The notes beneath the pieces are model-generated. The model saw nothing but the letters and a program-made list of their open reading frames with translations, made no database searches and was not told the DNA's origin. The position numbers and the translations under genes were made by a program. Positions 25,122-34,660 of a stretch of DNA of 64,000 nt are shown here, in pieces (within the stretch, counting starts at the first letter, position 1; every line of letters begins with the position of its first letter). Origin of the DNA: Rheinheimera sp. (lineage in GTDB: Bacteria; Pseudomonadota; Gammaproteobacteria; Enterobacterales; Alteromonadaceae). Where the stretch lies: NCBI RefSeq assembly GCF_030690345.1, contig NZ_JAUYGV010000001.1, positions 744,001 through 808,000 of the forward strand. The letters are read 5' to 3'.

Positions 25122-26837
25122 TTATTCTGCCGGTATAAGACTGCCATGCAAATAGCGATAAACCGAAGCCGGCTCGCCCTGTTGGTAATATACCGAGCGG
25201 CCATGACGTAAGTTATCAAGGTACTCGTCGCTTTCTATCAAGCTGCCGTCTTCGTTAAAGCTGTAGGCTTTGCCCTGCAGCCGACCTTTATCGTCATACT
25301 GCATCAGCCCCAGCAAGTGGCCGTTGGCAGAAAAAGCCTGCCAGCGGCCCACTTCGCGCCCGGCTTTATAGTTACCCTGCCACAACTTAACCGTGCTGTA
25401 GCTGGTTTCGTCCAGCAGCTGCCAATTGCCCTCGCGTTTACCATTCACATAACGGCCTTTAGCTTCTAACTGGCCATCAAAACGACGGAGTAAATACTCC
25501 CCATGTAATTTATCGTTTTTGTAAAACTCTTGCCGCATTATCGTACCATCGGCACTGGTTTGTAGTTGTTCGCCCTCAAGCTGGCCCTGCTGGTTAAACC
25601 GCTCAGTTGACGACATGTCAGGGTTCTTCGTTAGCCACTGCCCCACTTTTACACCATGCTGGTATTGGCCGCTGACAAAGCCGCTGCCATCTTCGGCGTC
25701 ATCCCGATAATCGCCGTGCATTTTACCGTTAACATAATGCGCGCGTTTTATATAACCATTCCAGGCCGGACCTATATAGAGCCCCTGATACAGCCCGTTA
25801 AGTTTTTCCTCACGCCCGATCAGCTCGCCGGCGTTGTTAAAGGTCTCTCGCAGGCTCCAGTCACGGCTACTGTCATGCTGCTGTCTGTAGCTCAGCTTCG
25901 CCGCATCATTAAACTGCTGCTCAATAACTACTGCGCCGCCAGGCGGATACTCTGTATCGGTTCGCGCGGTTATCTTGCCCTTGCTGCCATAGCTGATACG
26001 TTGTATTTCACGGCCGTCGTTATCGTACTGCAAGGTTTCAGCCAATAACCCGGGGCCTTTGAAATGCTGTTGCAAGCCGACCAATTTGCCATGCTGATAA
26101 TTCTTCAGATCGCGTAAAATACCTTCGGCCTGGTAATAACGCTCTTCGCCGTGCAGCTTACCGTTAAGATAATGCTGCTGATAGATCACCCAGCCGTCTT
26201 TGGCCCAGTACAGCCGCTCCCCCTGGTATTCACCGGCCAGCATGTTAACCCTCTGCTCCGGTTTACCGTTGTCATAGAAGGTTTCATACAAGCCTTCCAT
26301 GCCGTTAGCGCCATAGGTTTTACGTGATGCCAACTGGCCGTTGTCGTGAAAGCTTTCTGCCAACCCAAGCTCACTACCGTTAACACGCTGCTCATGGCGG
26401 TGCAGCTGGCCATTGTTATGATAAGTTTTTTGCTCACCATGAAGCTGGCCGTTTTGGTACTGATATTCGCCCTTTAGTGTGCCGTCTTCCCAATAATGCC
26501 GGTGTGTGCCCTGATAGCTGCCATCAGCAGAACTGCTGCCGCTGCGCGACAACTGGCCATTATCATAGAAGAACTCAAAATCGCCGACCAGATAATGTCC
26601 GGCTAAATCCGGCCCGTTTAAACTGCCGTTAAAAAACGGCTTATCTGTTGAAAGATGAAATAACTGCAGCGGCCACACACCGTTTTTTTCTTCAGCTGGC
26701 TGCTTCAGGTAATACATCACTTCGCCGGGCTCATCGCTTGGCTGCCATTGTTGATCCAGCAAGATACGCTCTGCCGACACACTAAACGATAAACTAAGCG
26801 ATAACAGCAGCACGCAGAGTATTAATACAGGTTTCAT
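25122..26837 (-). CDS. Secreted MORN/YwqK-repeat protein
   Basis: The 571-residue product has a signal peptide (MKPVLILCVLLLSLSLSFSVSA). The rest is about 18 degenerate repeats of roughly 20-24 residues of the MORN_2/YwqK type: a Y-x-x-N-G-x-L core, as in FYDNGQLSRSG, YQNGQLHGE, YLNGKLHGEERYY and YVNGKMHGDY. Annotation pipelines usually label such proteins YwqK family antitoxin, from the immunity partner of B. subtilis YwqJ. Here there is no toxin next to it and it is exported, so that label is doubtful. AAGGAG seven bases before ATG 26837 overlaps the end of the upstream lipoprotein gene. Confidence 0.82.
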   Translation of the reverse strand: MKPVLILCVLLLSLSLSFSVSAERILLDQQWQPSDEPGEVMYYLKQPAEEKNGVWPLQLFHLSTDKPFFNGSLNGPDLAGHYLVGDFEFFYDNGQLSRSGSSSADGSYQGTHRHYWEDGTLKGEYQYQNGQLHGEQKTYHNNGQLHRHEQRVNGSELGLAESFHDNGQLASRKTYGANGMEGLYETFYDNGKPEQRVNMLAGEYQGERLYWAKDGWVIYQQHYLNGKLHGEERYYQAEGILRDLKNYQHGKLVGLQQHFKGPGLLAETLQYDNDGREIQRISYGSKGKITARTDTEYPPGGAVVIEQQFNDAAKLSYRQQHDSSRDWSLRETFNNAGELIGREEKLNGLYQGLYIGPAWNGYIKRAHYVNGKMHGDYRDDAEDGSGFVSGQYQHGVKVGQWLTKNPDMSSTERFNQQGQLEGEQLQTSADGTIMRQEFYKNDKLHGEYLLRRFDGQLEAKGRYVNGKREGNWQLLDETSYSTVKLWQGNYKAGREVGRWQAFSANGHLLGLMQYDDKGRLQGKAYSFNEDGSLIESDEYLDNLRHGRSVYYQQGEPASVYRYLHGSLIPAE

Positions 26838-26847
26838 CGGGCGCTCC

Positions 26848-29121
26848 TTAAGGTAAAGCGGGGAATTGGCTGTGCCACTGCTTGTTAACCGGCTCACCGC
26901 TTACGCTCAGCCGCTCGATAGTCTGGCTGCGGCCCCATAAAGCAAACCAGCGCTGTTTGTGCAATACCTGCTGCAGCGGTTGCTGATAAAAGTCATCAAC
27001 CTGGTTTGGTAGCACCAAAGGTGCTAACGCCAGGCCCTGTGCATTTAAAAAGCGGTAACGCTGCATAAACTCTGCCACGCTTTGCTCAGTATCCACATCC
27101 GGCAAACGGGTAATATCTATAAGCCAGTTTTGCTGCGGTTGGTAATCGACAGTATGCCATTGCGGTGTGCCGCTGCAGTTTAAGCTGCTACTTAGCTTGA
27201 TATCGTAAAAGTTGCGCCGGATGCCATCGGCCGTACTCAGTTGGTAGCGCGCATGTTTAGCAGGTGCCCCGGCCTGGTTATTGCCGACCTGGTTATTGCG
27301 GTTGTTAAGCAGGGTCCACTGCAGTGTATGGCCGTTTACCTTTGGCGCATCACTAATGCTTAAGGTACAGACAGCGGCTTGTTCAGCCGTAAGGTGCAGG
27401 CTTAAACCATAGGTATTAACTATTTGCGGCTCAAGTAAAGCCGGGTCAGGCTGTGCCGGCGCTGTCTCTTTAAACTCATCATAAAAACCGCCATAGCTGT
27501 CCTCGTTGAACAACAGCTGCTCATGCGCCGGTGGATAAGCAGCATCTTGTTCATATTGCTCTGCCGGCATAAAGGTGATGTCTTTACGAAACACGCCGCT
27601 GTCAGACACCGCATTAACATACAGCGTCAGCGCAGGCGGCAGCTGTTTAAAAGTAAACAGCACGATGCGCTCATGGTGTGCTGCAGATGCCAGCGCCAGC
27701 ATAGTTTGCTCTTGCGCGCTGAGCCAGTCTGTCGCAGTGCTCTGCTCTGCGGCAAACTGTGGCCGGGCAAACTGCACGGTGGCTCCTTCGGCGCCGTCAT
27801 AACGCTGTAGCAACCAATGCTTATCACTACCGCGGATGGCTAAGCGGTAACTGAGCGGATCGCCCGGCACCGGAGATAATTCCAGTTCTAAGTCTTCATA
27901 CTGTGCCGTCACCGTTTTGGCCGGATCCGGTGTCAGGCTAAGCGGCACCAATTTGGCCGCAGTATACTCTGCAGTGGCACTAAACTGCGTAACCTGTTGC
28001 AACAACTCATGCGGTGCATTCCAGCCCAGCAGCAGGTTTTGCCGCACAGATTTATATAAACCGTCCTGCTCCGGGTAGCTGTAACTGCCCATAGCACCCA
28101 ACTGCAACGGCAGCGCAACGCCCTCTGCATTACGGGCAATAATGTTGCTTAAACGAAACTCTCCCACCGGCGAGACATCAGTAAAATCATGCTGATACAC
28201 CAGGTGTAACTGATACTCCTGCTGCTGAAAGTAACCGGCATCAAACGGAAATACTACCTGTTGCGTTAAGGCTTTATTAGCGTCATCCGCCCGTAACGCC
28301 GGTTGCTGTTCATACTCAAAGGAAGGGAAATCATGTTCAAAGCTAAAACGCTGGCTCAGATCCCCCGTCTGCTCCTGCTGCTCCAGCATCAGCACGTTGC
28401 TGCGCACTGTGCCGTTATAGCCGTAACGCTCAAACGGCATTTCGGTTACCAAGGCTAAGCGCACCAACCAGCCGCGCTCGCGCTCCAGCAGCATATGGCC
28501 ATAAAACTTGCCGTCAGCCTGTTCACTTTCTACCCTGGCCAGCAGATGAGTGTCGGTTAGCTGCAGCACAGTAAGGGTGGCATCAGCCTGGCCCTGATAA
28601 GCCGGAAGCTGCACTACAGCGCCAACGCGGGCCGGAATACTGCTTAGAAACGCCGATGAACTGAACAGCTTTTTCATCTCTTGTTCGAGCTCTGCGCCGC
28701 GCTCTGCCAGCAACGCCTGCCACACAGGTTTATTCAGTGCACTAAAGCCGGTTACATTGCCACTACGTAAATTAGCCGTAAACTCAAAGCCTTGTGAGAA
28801 AATAGCATGCATCTCGGGGTTACGCTCTGCCGGGTAGCTGCTGCTGATACCGCTGCCCTGGCCGTCGCGCATTTGCATATAATCAATATGCACTTCAAAG
28901 CGGCTGTTTGCGCCGGTATCGGTTACTTTGTAGCGCAGCAGCTGGTGCGATGTGGTGTTAAGGGTTTCCGTGCGCCGGCCGGTGTCCAGCGTCATTTTGG
29001 CGCTGCTGTATACCTGATAGCGCCGCTCTTCGCCTTGTTCAGGTTTAAATTCAACGTCCGTATCAACAAAAGAGCAGGCTGTTACTAAACAGCAGGCCAG
29101 GGCGCTAACGAGGTACTTCAT
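26848..29121 (-). CDS. Large lipoprotein of unknown function
   Basis: The 757-residue product has a lipoprotein signal with lipobox LVTAC and Cys16. No known domain was recognised. The N-terminal 200 residues (GEERRYQVYSSAKMTLD and RYKVTDTGANSRFEVHIDYMQM) read as beta-rich, like lipid- or ligand-binding periplasmic domains. The middle is beta-rich with many Gln, Tyr and Leu. It lies 10 bases before the MORN-repeat gene on the same strand, so the two are an operon. A part in envelope sensing or surface assembly is only a guess. Confidence 0.8.
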   Translation of the reverse strand: MKYLVSALACCLVTACSFVDTDVEFKPEQGEERRYQVYSSAKMTLDTGRRTETLNTTSHQLLRYKVTDTGANSRFEVHIDYMQMRDGQGSGISSSYPAERNPEMHAIFSQGFEFTANLRSGNVTGFSALNKPVWQALLAERGAELEQEMKKLFSSSAFLSSIPARVGAVVQLPAYQGQADATLTVLQLTDTHLLARVESEQADGKFYGHMLLERERGWLVRLALVTEMPFERYGYNGTVRSNVLMLEQQEQTGDLSQRFSFEHDFPSFEYEQQPALRADDANKALTQQVVFPFDAGYFQQQEYQLHLVYQHDFTDVSPVGEFRLSNIIARNAEGVALPLQLGAMGSYSYPEQDGLYKSVRQNLLLGWNAPHELLQQVTQFSATAEYTAAKLVPLSLTPDPAKTVTAQYEDLELELSPVPGDPLSYRLAIRGSDKHWLLQRYDGAEGATVQFARPQFAAEQSTATDWLSAQEQTMLALASAAHHERIVLFTFKQLPPALTLYVNAVSDSGVFRKDITFMPAEQYEQDAAYPPAHEQLLFNEDSYGGFYDEFKETAPAQPDPALLEPQIVNTYGLSLHLTAEQAAVCTLSISDAPKVNGHTLQWTLLNNRNNQVGNNQAGAPAKHARYQLSTADGIRRNFYDIKLSSSLNCSGTPQWHTVDYQPQQNWLIDITRLPDVDTEQSVAEFMQRYRFLNAQGLALAPLVLPNQVDDFYQQPLQQVLHKQRWFALWGRSQTIERLSVSGEPVNKQWHSQFPALP

Positions 29122-29219
29122 GGTGTTCCTTGTTTCTTAACTACAAAGCGCCGCATTATGCCCGTTAATTTGCTGTAAATAAAATGCTTTATCTGCCGCT
29201 ATGGTGCCAGGCCAACCGC

Positions 29220-31076
29220 TCAGACATTACGCAGATAACGCTGCTGCAACAGTAATACCAGTGCCAACAGCAGCAATACTGCCTGCGCTGCCATGCCCTG
29301 CACTGTCGGGTAAATGCCCAACCAGCTCACGGCTGGCAACGGCAGCTGGCTTATTGGCATAATGCCGGCTTCCTGCAACGCCATGACGCCTTTACCCACC
29401 ATTACCATCGCCAGCACTATCATCAGCAGTGCTGTGCTGCCGAAAAAGGTTTTTAACGGCAGTTTAAGTGCAAATTTAAACAAGGCGATCGCCACCACCA
29501 ACAGTGCCAACAATGCTGCGCCGATGCCGCCGGTAAAAGCTAATTGATGGGCACTGCCACCCTGCAGCCACAAGGACTGATAGAACAGGATGGTTTCAAA
29601 CACTTCACGATATACCGCTAAAAACACCACCAGGGCCAAGCCGAAGTACGCGCCCGATGTCATGGCTTTATTTACCTGGCGACCGATAAACTGCTGCCAC
29701 TGCGCAGCAGAGGTTTTACTGTGCATCCAAAAGCCCATATAAAACAGCATCGCGGCTGCGATTAGCGCAGTATAGCCTTCGGTCAGCTCGCGTGACGCGC
29801 CGGAAACCGTAATAACGAAACTGGCCAGCACCCAGGTAAATGCCCCCAACGCTAATGCCGCTATCCAGCCGTAATGCACTGAGCGTTTTAACTGTGGCTG
29901 TGCCGTTTTTACTGCCACGCTGTATATGGCGGCTACCACCAATAAGGCTTCGAGGCCTTCGCGCAGTAAAATCAGTAGTGCCAGTAAAAATACGTTAACG
30001 CCGGCCAGCTCAGTATTGTCCAGCGCGCTTTGTGCCTGTTGCAGCAATTGTTGTATCGCCGCAATTTCTGTTTGCAGTTCAGCCGCGCTGCGTTGTTGCT
30101 GCAGTAATTGCCGCAGCTGCAGCATACGCTGCTCAATTTGATCTTTTAATGCACTGTCTACTGCCGCCAGATTATTTTCTGTCAGCTCAAAGCCATCAAG
30201 GTAGGCGGCAACAGCATGGTTGTAGGCTAAATTATACTGTTGTTGTTGCACCTGCTGTTGCACCAGCACCAGTTGTTGCTGTGCTATATCCAGCGGAGAC
30301 AGTTGTTTAGCATGGAAAAACTGTTGCGGTTGACGACGAAACAATGCCATCTGCGCCGCGCCCTGCTCACCGGCGGCATGGTGCATATCGTTTGGCGTAG
30401 CAGTAAGCAAACCACTGACAGCAGATTGCGTTACCAGCGCAGCCGGCAAAGCACCGGCACCGCTATCGTCCGCAGCAATGGCACCGACATAGAAAGCCAG
30501 GTCCCAACGGCTTTGCGCATCCAAATGAGCAAAGGAGGCCATACCGGTATCTTCTACCCCAAGGCTGATGGTGTTAAACAAGCCAAATAAACTGCGCGCA
30601 CGGTAGCGCTCTGTATCATGGAAATTGGTCGGTGCCGGGTCCAGCTGCGCGCCGGCAGGGCCATCACCCTCCGCCGTGTTGCCGTGACAGATAGCACAGT
30701 TTTGCTGATACAGTACTTTACCGCGGCCGTGATCCGGCACCTGCTGTGGTAAGGTTACCGCCGGCATGGCTGCTATTACCGCGCTGCGCATAGCGGCGGT
30801 TAACTGCTGAATTTGCGCTTCAGCAGCATGGCTGGCCACCAGCTGCTGCAACTGCGCGGCCTGTTGCTGTAACTCTGCATGGCCGGCCGGCAATTGCGCG
30901 GGGATCAGCGCGGCAAATTCCTGCATTTCAGCAAACTCGGCAGCATTAACCACCTCGCCCTGCTGCACCGCTTCTTTATAGTCGGCACCGATATACTCTA
31001 TCAGTTGAATTAACTTATCCGATGCCTGGCCGGGCAGCGTAACCAACAATAAACACAACAACAGCAGCTTTTGCAT
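29220..31076 (-). CDS. Cytochrome c-FTR1 iron permease fusion
   Basis: The product has 618 residues. After a signal peptide (MQKLLLLCLLLVTLPGQAS) comes a helical region. Next is a cytochrome c motif CAICH near residue 127, with PAPTNFHD and MASFAH as later parts. A Gln-rich coiled segment (about 265-355) follows. Finally an FTR1 permease domain of seven or so helices has two iron-binding motifs, REGLEALLV near residue 371 and REVFETILF near 487. This architecture is known for bacterial iron permeases, in which the heme domain is thought to oxidise Fe(II) before uptake. A Fur-like box lies 22-40 bases upstream. Confidence 0.88.
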   Translation of the reverse strand: MQKLLLLCLLLVTLPGQASDKLIQLIEYIGADYKEAVQQGEVVNAAEFAEMQEFAALIPAQLPAGHAELQQQAAQLQQLVASHAAEAQIQQLTAAMRSAVIAAMPAVTLPQQVPDHGRGKVLYQQNCAICHGNTAEGDGPAGAQLDPAPTNFHDTERYRARSLFGLFNTISLGVEDTGMASFAHLDAQSRWDLAFYVGAIAADDSGAGALPAALVTQSAVSGLLTATPNDMHHAAGEQGAAQMALFRRQPQQFFHAKQLSPLDIAQQQLVLVQQQVQQQQYNLAYNHAVAAYLDGFELTENNLAAVDSALKDQIEQRMLQLRQLLQQQRSAAELQTEIAAIQQLLQQAQSALDNTELAGVNVFLLALLILLREGLEALLVVAAIYSVAVKTAQPQLKRSVHYGWIAALALGAFTWVLASFVITVSGASRELTEGYTALIAAAMLFYMGFWMHSKTSAAQWQQFIGRQVNKAMTSGAYFGLALVVFLAVYREVFETILFYQSLWLQGGSAHQLAFTGGIGAALLALLVVAIALFKFALKLPLKTFFGSTALLMIVLAMVMVGKGVMALQEAGIMPISQLPLPAVSWLGIYPTVQGMAAQAVLLLLALVLLLQQRYLRNV

Positions 31077-31097
31077 ACAACAATCCAAAGCTCAAAA

Positions 31098-31116
31098 AAG
31101 AATGATTCGCATTATA
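31098..31116 (-). promoter_or_regulatory. Fur-box-like operator of the FTR1 gene
   Basis: On the minus strand TATAATGCGAATCATTCTT closely matches the Fur consensus pattern of AATGxxAATCATT type. It lies just before the FTR1 start. It predicts repression by Fur when iron is plentiful. Confidence 0.6.
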
Positions 31117-31195
31117 GCGATTTTTAGCCGCCGGTTGCGCCCGGCACTGCACTAACCGGCGTAGAAAAAGCACCACCTGACGTATTTGCCCGTAA

Positions 31196-31229
31196 CAGGC
31201 TTTTATGCATATGCTGTAACATAAGCCTG
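31196..31229 (+). promoter_or_regulatory. Leader hairpin before corA
   Basis: CAGGCTTTTATG (31196-31207) pairs, with two extra T, to CATAAGCCTG (31220-31229), enclosing the palindrome GCATATGC. It lies 28 bases before the corA start. It may be an operator or leader RNA hairpin; no known magnesium riboswitch pattern was recognised. Confidence 0.4.
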
Positions 31230-31256
31230 AACGCTGGCCGAAGTTGGAGAAACAGT

Positions 31257-32231
31257 ATGATTTTACTTAGCTATTTTGAACCGGAAACCAACAGCTGGCG
31301 GCAAAGCACTGTGACACAGCTGCCTGCTCAGCTGGCGGCGCCGTTACCGGCTGATGCCCGGCTGTGGATAAACCTGAACGACGCTACCGCCGCAGAAATG
31401 CAACTGGTGCTACAACACTTTGCCATAGCCCCTACGCTGGCAGAAGATTTCAGCCGCCAGCGCCACCCGCCAAAACTGGAAGCGCAACCGGACTTTACCC
31501 TGCTGATTATGCGCGGCTATGCCGATGTCGACTTTACCGAATATACCAGCAGCGCCCAGGTTAACTTACTGTATTCAAAACAAGTATTAATAAGCCGTAT
31601 GCATTGCCATAACCCGCAATTATTGAAGCAGCTGGAACCCCAGCTTAGCAACAACGGCAGCAATGCGGTTGCTGATTGGGTAAAACAACTGATTTTGGCG
31701 GTATCGGCCAGTTATCTGGAAAAACTGATTAGTTTTGAAGATGAACAGAGCGACCTGGAAGATGTTATGCTGCACCGTGGCAATGATGAGCATATGGCGC
31801 GCATAATGCGCTACCGCTCGGTGCTGCGTAAAATTAATCGTAATCTGGCCTATCAGAAAGACATTTTTTCCGACGCTATGTATGAAGAGCAGAATCCGCT
31901 GTTGCGTCATTTTAACACGGCGGATATCCGCGACTTTTACGAGAAATTTGAACGGCTGCACAGCATGACCGATTTGTATTACGATCAGCTCAGCGACCTG
32001 GTGGAGGGCTATCTGTCAACGACCTCGCACCAGATTAACGAACGGATGAAAGTATTAACCATTGTCAGTACTATTTTTATCCCGTTGACCTTTATTGCCG
32101 GCATCTACGGCATGAATTTTATTTATATGCCGGAGCTGCAAATGAGCAATGGCTATTTTATGGTATTAACTGCTATGGCTTTAGGCGGCATTAGCGGGCT
32201 GATTTGGTTTAAAATACGCGGCTGGTGGTAA
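31257..32231 (+). CDS. CorA family divalent cation transporter
   Basis: The 324-residue protein has a cytosolic N-terminal domain, a long helix region (FEDEQSDLEDVMLHRG), and two C-terminal membrane helices with the selectivity motif Gly285-Met286-Asn287 (YGMNF) and a final basic tail. The GMN motif identifies CorA-type Mg2+, Co2+ or Zn2+ pentamers; it could be ZntB-like. It is followed by mgtE on the same strand 30 bases later, so the two are probably co-transcribed. Confidence 0.9.
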   Translation: MILLSYFEPETNSWRQSTVTQLPAQLAAPLPADARLWINLNDATAAEMQLVLQHFAIAPTLAEDFSRQRHPPKLEAQPDFTLLIMRGYADVDFTEYTSSAQVNLLYSKQVLISRMHCHNPQLLKQLEPQLSNNGSNAVADWVKQLILAVSASYLEKLISFEDEQSDLEDVMLHRGNDEHMARIMRYRSVLRKINRNLAYQKDIFSDAMYEEQNPLLRHFNTADIRDFYEKFERLHSMTDLYYDQLSDLVEGYLSTTSHQINERMKVLTIVSTIFIPLTFIAGIYGMNFIYMPELQMSNGYFMVLTAMALGGISGLIWFKIRGWW

Positions 32232-32261
32232 CCACCGTAAGCACGGACCAGGGAGTTGTAT

Positions 32262-33611
32262 ATGGCTGAAAACCAGGCTTTGGATATTGAAGAAATTGTC
32301 CGCGACAGCTTTGATGAGAATGAAGCTGAACAACTGAGCGACAAACTAAGCCAACTGGAACCGGAAGAAATTGCCATAGCGCTGGAGGCAATGCCGGTTG
32401 AACAACGGGTAAGCACCTGGCTGGGCCTGCATCCGGATGATCAGGTAGCCGCGCTAACCTATATGCGCTCTGACGCGCGGGAAAACATCTTTAAACAACT
32501 GGACGAGCAGCAACTGCGCAGTCTGGTTGAAGGCATGGAAGTTGATGATCTGATTGAGCTGCTGGACGAGTTGCCGCAGCGCATCTATGACTATGCCTGC
32601 TCGCGGCTGGACGAAAGCCAGCGCCGCTGGTTAGATACCGCCCTGGCGTATGACGAAGACCAATGTGGCCGTTATGCCGACCACGACATGTTGATCATCA
32701 ATAAAAACGCCAAAGTTCGTGACGCTATCCGTTTATTCCGTCAATTGGCGGAGGACGCCGAATACCACGATGCCCTGTTTGTGGTAGACCGCACCGGCCG
32801 CTATGTTGGCCTGGTGCATGCCACTCAGCTGCTGGGCCTGGGTAGCCATTTGCCGGTAGAAACCTTTATTGATAAAGATGCGCCGGTGGTAGCCGGTGAA
32901 ATGGAGCTGGACCAGGGCTCGGATATTGTCTCGCGCTCCGGCTATACCGCGCTGGCGGTCACCGATGCCGAAGGTAAATTACTGGGCCGGCTATCTATCG
33001 GTGAAGCGCTGGAAAACGTGCGGCGCAGCCTCGAAAGCCAATTTATGCATACCGCAGGTTTAGACGAAGAGGAAGATTTATTTGCGCCGATATTTAACAG
33101 CGCCAAACGCCGTGCACTGTGGCTGGGCATTAACCTGCTAACGGCGTTTTTAGCCGCCTGGACTATAGGCTTGTTTGAAGCCACGCTGCAACAAGTCGTG
33201 GCACTGGCGGTACTTATGCCGATAGTGGCCAGTATGGGCGGCATTGCCGGCAGCCAAACCCTGACCCTGATGATCCGCGGCCTGGCGCTGGAACAAATTA
33301 CACCGAAAACTTATATGACGCTGCTGCGCAAAGAGCTGGGGGTTGGTGCCATTAATGGCGTACTTTGGGCACTGGTGATCGCTGCCATCACCTATTTTTG
33401 GTTTGGTGATTGGATTATCGGCGGCATTATCGGCATGGCGATAGTGATCAACATCGTAGTGGCTGCCTTATCCGGTGTGATGATCCCGATTTGGCTGGAA
33501 AAGCTGGATATAGACCCGGCCCTGTCCGGCTCGGTGATCCTGACCACGGTTACCGATGTAATTGGCTTTTTTGCCTTTCTCGGCTTAGGCTCGTTATTTT
33601 TGCTGGCCTGA
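32262..33611 (+). CDS. mgtE: Magnesium transporter MgtE
   Basis: The 449-residue protein has an N domain of superhelical repeats (about 1-130), a CBS pair (about 140-265, ALAVTDAEGKLLGRLSI) and five membrane helices (about 285-449). Family motifs LMPIVASMGGIAGSQT and LTTVTDVIGFFAFL are present. It is a dimeric Mg2+ channel gated by Mg2+ binding to the N and CBS domains. ATG 32262 follows a GGGAG site; a TTG at 32256 is in frame but less likely. Confidence 0.95.
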   Translation: MAENQALDIEEIVRDSFDENEAEQLSDKLSQLEPEEIAIALEAMPVEQRVSTWLGLHPDDQVAALTYMRSDARENIFKQLDEQQLRSLVEGMEVDDLIELLDELPQRIYDYACSRLDESQRRWLDTALAYDEDQCGRYADHDMLIINKNAKVRDAIRLFRQLAEDAEYHDALFVVDRTGRYVGLVHATQLLGLGSHLPVETFIDKDAPVVAGEMELDQGSDIVSRSGYTALAVTDAEGKLLGRLSIGEALENVRRSLESQFMHTAGLDEEEDLFAPIFNSAKRRALWLGINLLTAFLAAWTIGLFEATLQQVVALAVLMPIVASMGGIAGSQTLTLMIRGLALEQITPKTYMTLLRKELGVGAINGVLWALVIAAITYFWFGDWIIGGIIGMAIVINIVVAALSGVMIPIWLEKLDIDPALSGSVILTTVTDVIGFFAFLGLGSLFLLA

Positions 33612-33742
33612 ACAGGCTGGCAACAGCTGTACTGCCATGGAAAAGCAACTGAATTATTTAGTTTAAACAGCAGTATTGTTGCTGCTCTGCGCGCCAGACA
33701 CTTTTACAATAGCCACTTAGATTACCGCTTATCGGAGAGCGC

Positions 33743-34660
33743 ATGAAAATTGCGATTTTATCGCGCAACGCAGAATTGTACTCCACCAAACGTCTGGTGG
33801 AAGCAGCCACAGCCCGCGGCCATGAAGTCCAGGTAATAGACCCGCTTACCTGCTATATGAATGTTAACCGCAGCAATTCTTCTATTCACCACAAAGGCGA
33901 AGTGCTGGCCGGTTTTGATGCCGTGATCCCGCGCATTGGCGCTTCTATCACCTTTTACGGCACCGCTGTACTGCGCCAGTTTGAAATGATGGGGGTGTAC
34001 AGCTTAAATGAATCGGTAGCTATCAGCCGCGCCCGCGATAAGCTGCGCAGCTTACAGTTGCTGGCGCGCCAGGGCATAGGTTTGCCGGTAACCGGCTTTG
34101 CCGATAAACCGGGCGATATCCCCGATTTAATTGACATGGTAGGCGGTGCACCGCTGGTGATAAAGTTACTTGAAGGCACCCAGGGCATAGGTGTGGTGTT
34201 GGCAGAAACGCGCACCGCCGCTGAAAGCGTAATAGAAGCCTTTATGGGCTTAAACGCGAATATCCTGGTACAGGAATATATTCGTGAAGCTAACGGCGCC
34301 GATATCCGCTGCTTTGTGGTGGGCAACAAAGTAGTTGCCGCGATGAAACGCCAGGCTAAAGCCGGTGAGTTTCGCTCTAACCTGCACCGCGGCGGCTCAG
34401 CCTCAGTGGTACGCCTGAGTAAAGAAGAGCGCAGCACAGCCATTCGGGCAGCTAAAACCATGGGCTTAAATGTGGCCGGGGTAGATTTACTGCGCTCTAA
34501 CCATGGCCCTGTGGTAATGGAAGTGAACAGCTCGCCAGGGCTGGAAGGCATTGAAGCCGCTACAGGTAAAGACATTGCCAACCTGAGCATTGAATTTTTG
34601 GAGCAAAAAGTAGTCAGCCATAAAACGCGGCGCAAACTGAACACCAAAGGAACCGGCTAA
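33743..34660 (+). CDS. rimK: RimK-type glutamate ligase
   Basis: This 305-residue ATP-grasp enzyme has [34 protein letters not shown] and [14 protein letters not shown], which form the ATP and metal site. RimK adds glutamates to the C-terminus of ribosomal protein S6 and in vitro makes poly-glutamate. GGAGA precedes the ATG. The stop overlaps the next start by one base (TAATG). Confidence 0.93.
   Translation: MKIAILSRNAELYSTKRLVEAATARGHEVQVIDPLTCYMNVNRSNSSIHHKGEVLAGFDAVIPRIGASITFYGTAVLRQFEMMGVYSLNESVAISRARDKLRSLQLLARQGIGLPVTGFADKPGDIPDLIDMVGGAPLVIKLLEGTQGIGVVLAETRTAAESVIEAFMGLNANILVQEYIREANGADIRCFVVGNKVVAAMKRQAKAGEFRSNLHRGGSASVVRLSKEERSTAIRAAKTMGLNVAGVDLLRSNHGPVVMEVNSSPGLEGIEAATGKDIANLSIEFLEQKVVSHKTRRKLNTKGTG

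Noticed and set aside
33955-34647. 230-codon minus-strand frame
   Set aside because: It is antisense to rimK with no recognisable family; long shadow frames are expected with this codon bias.
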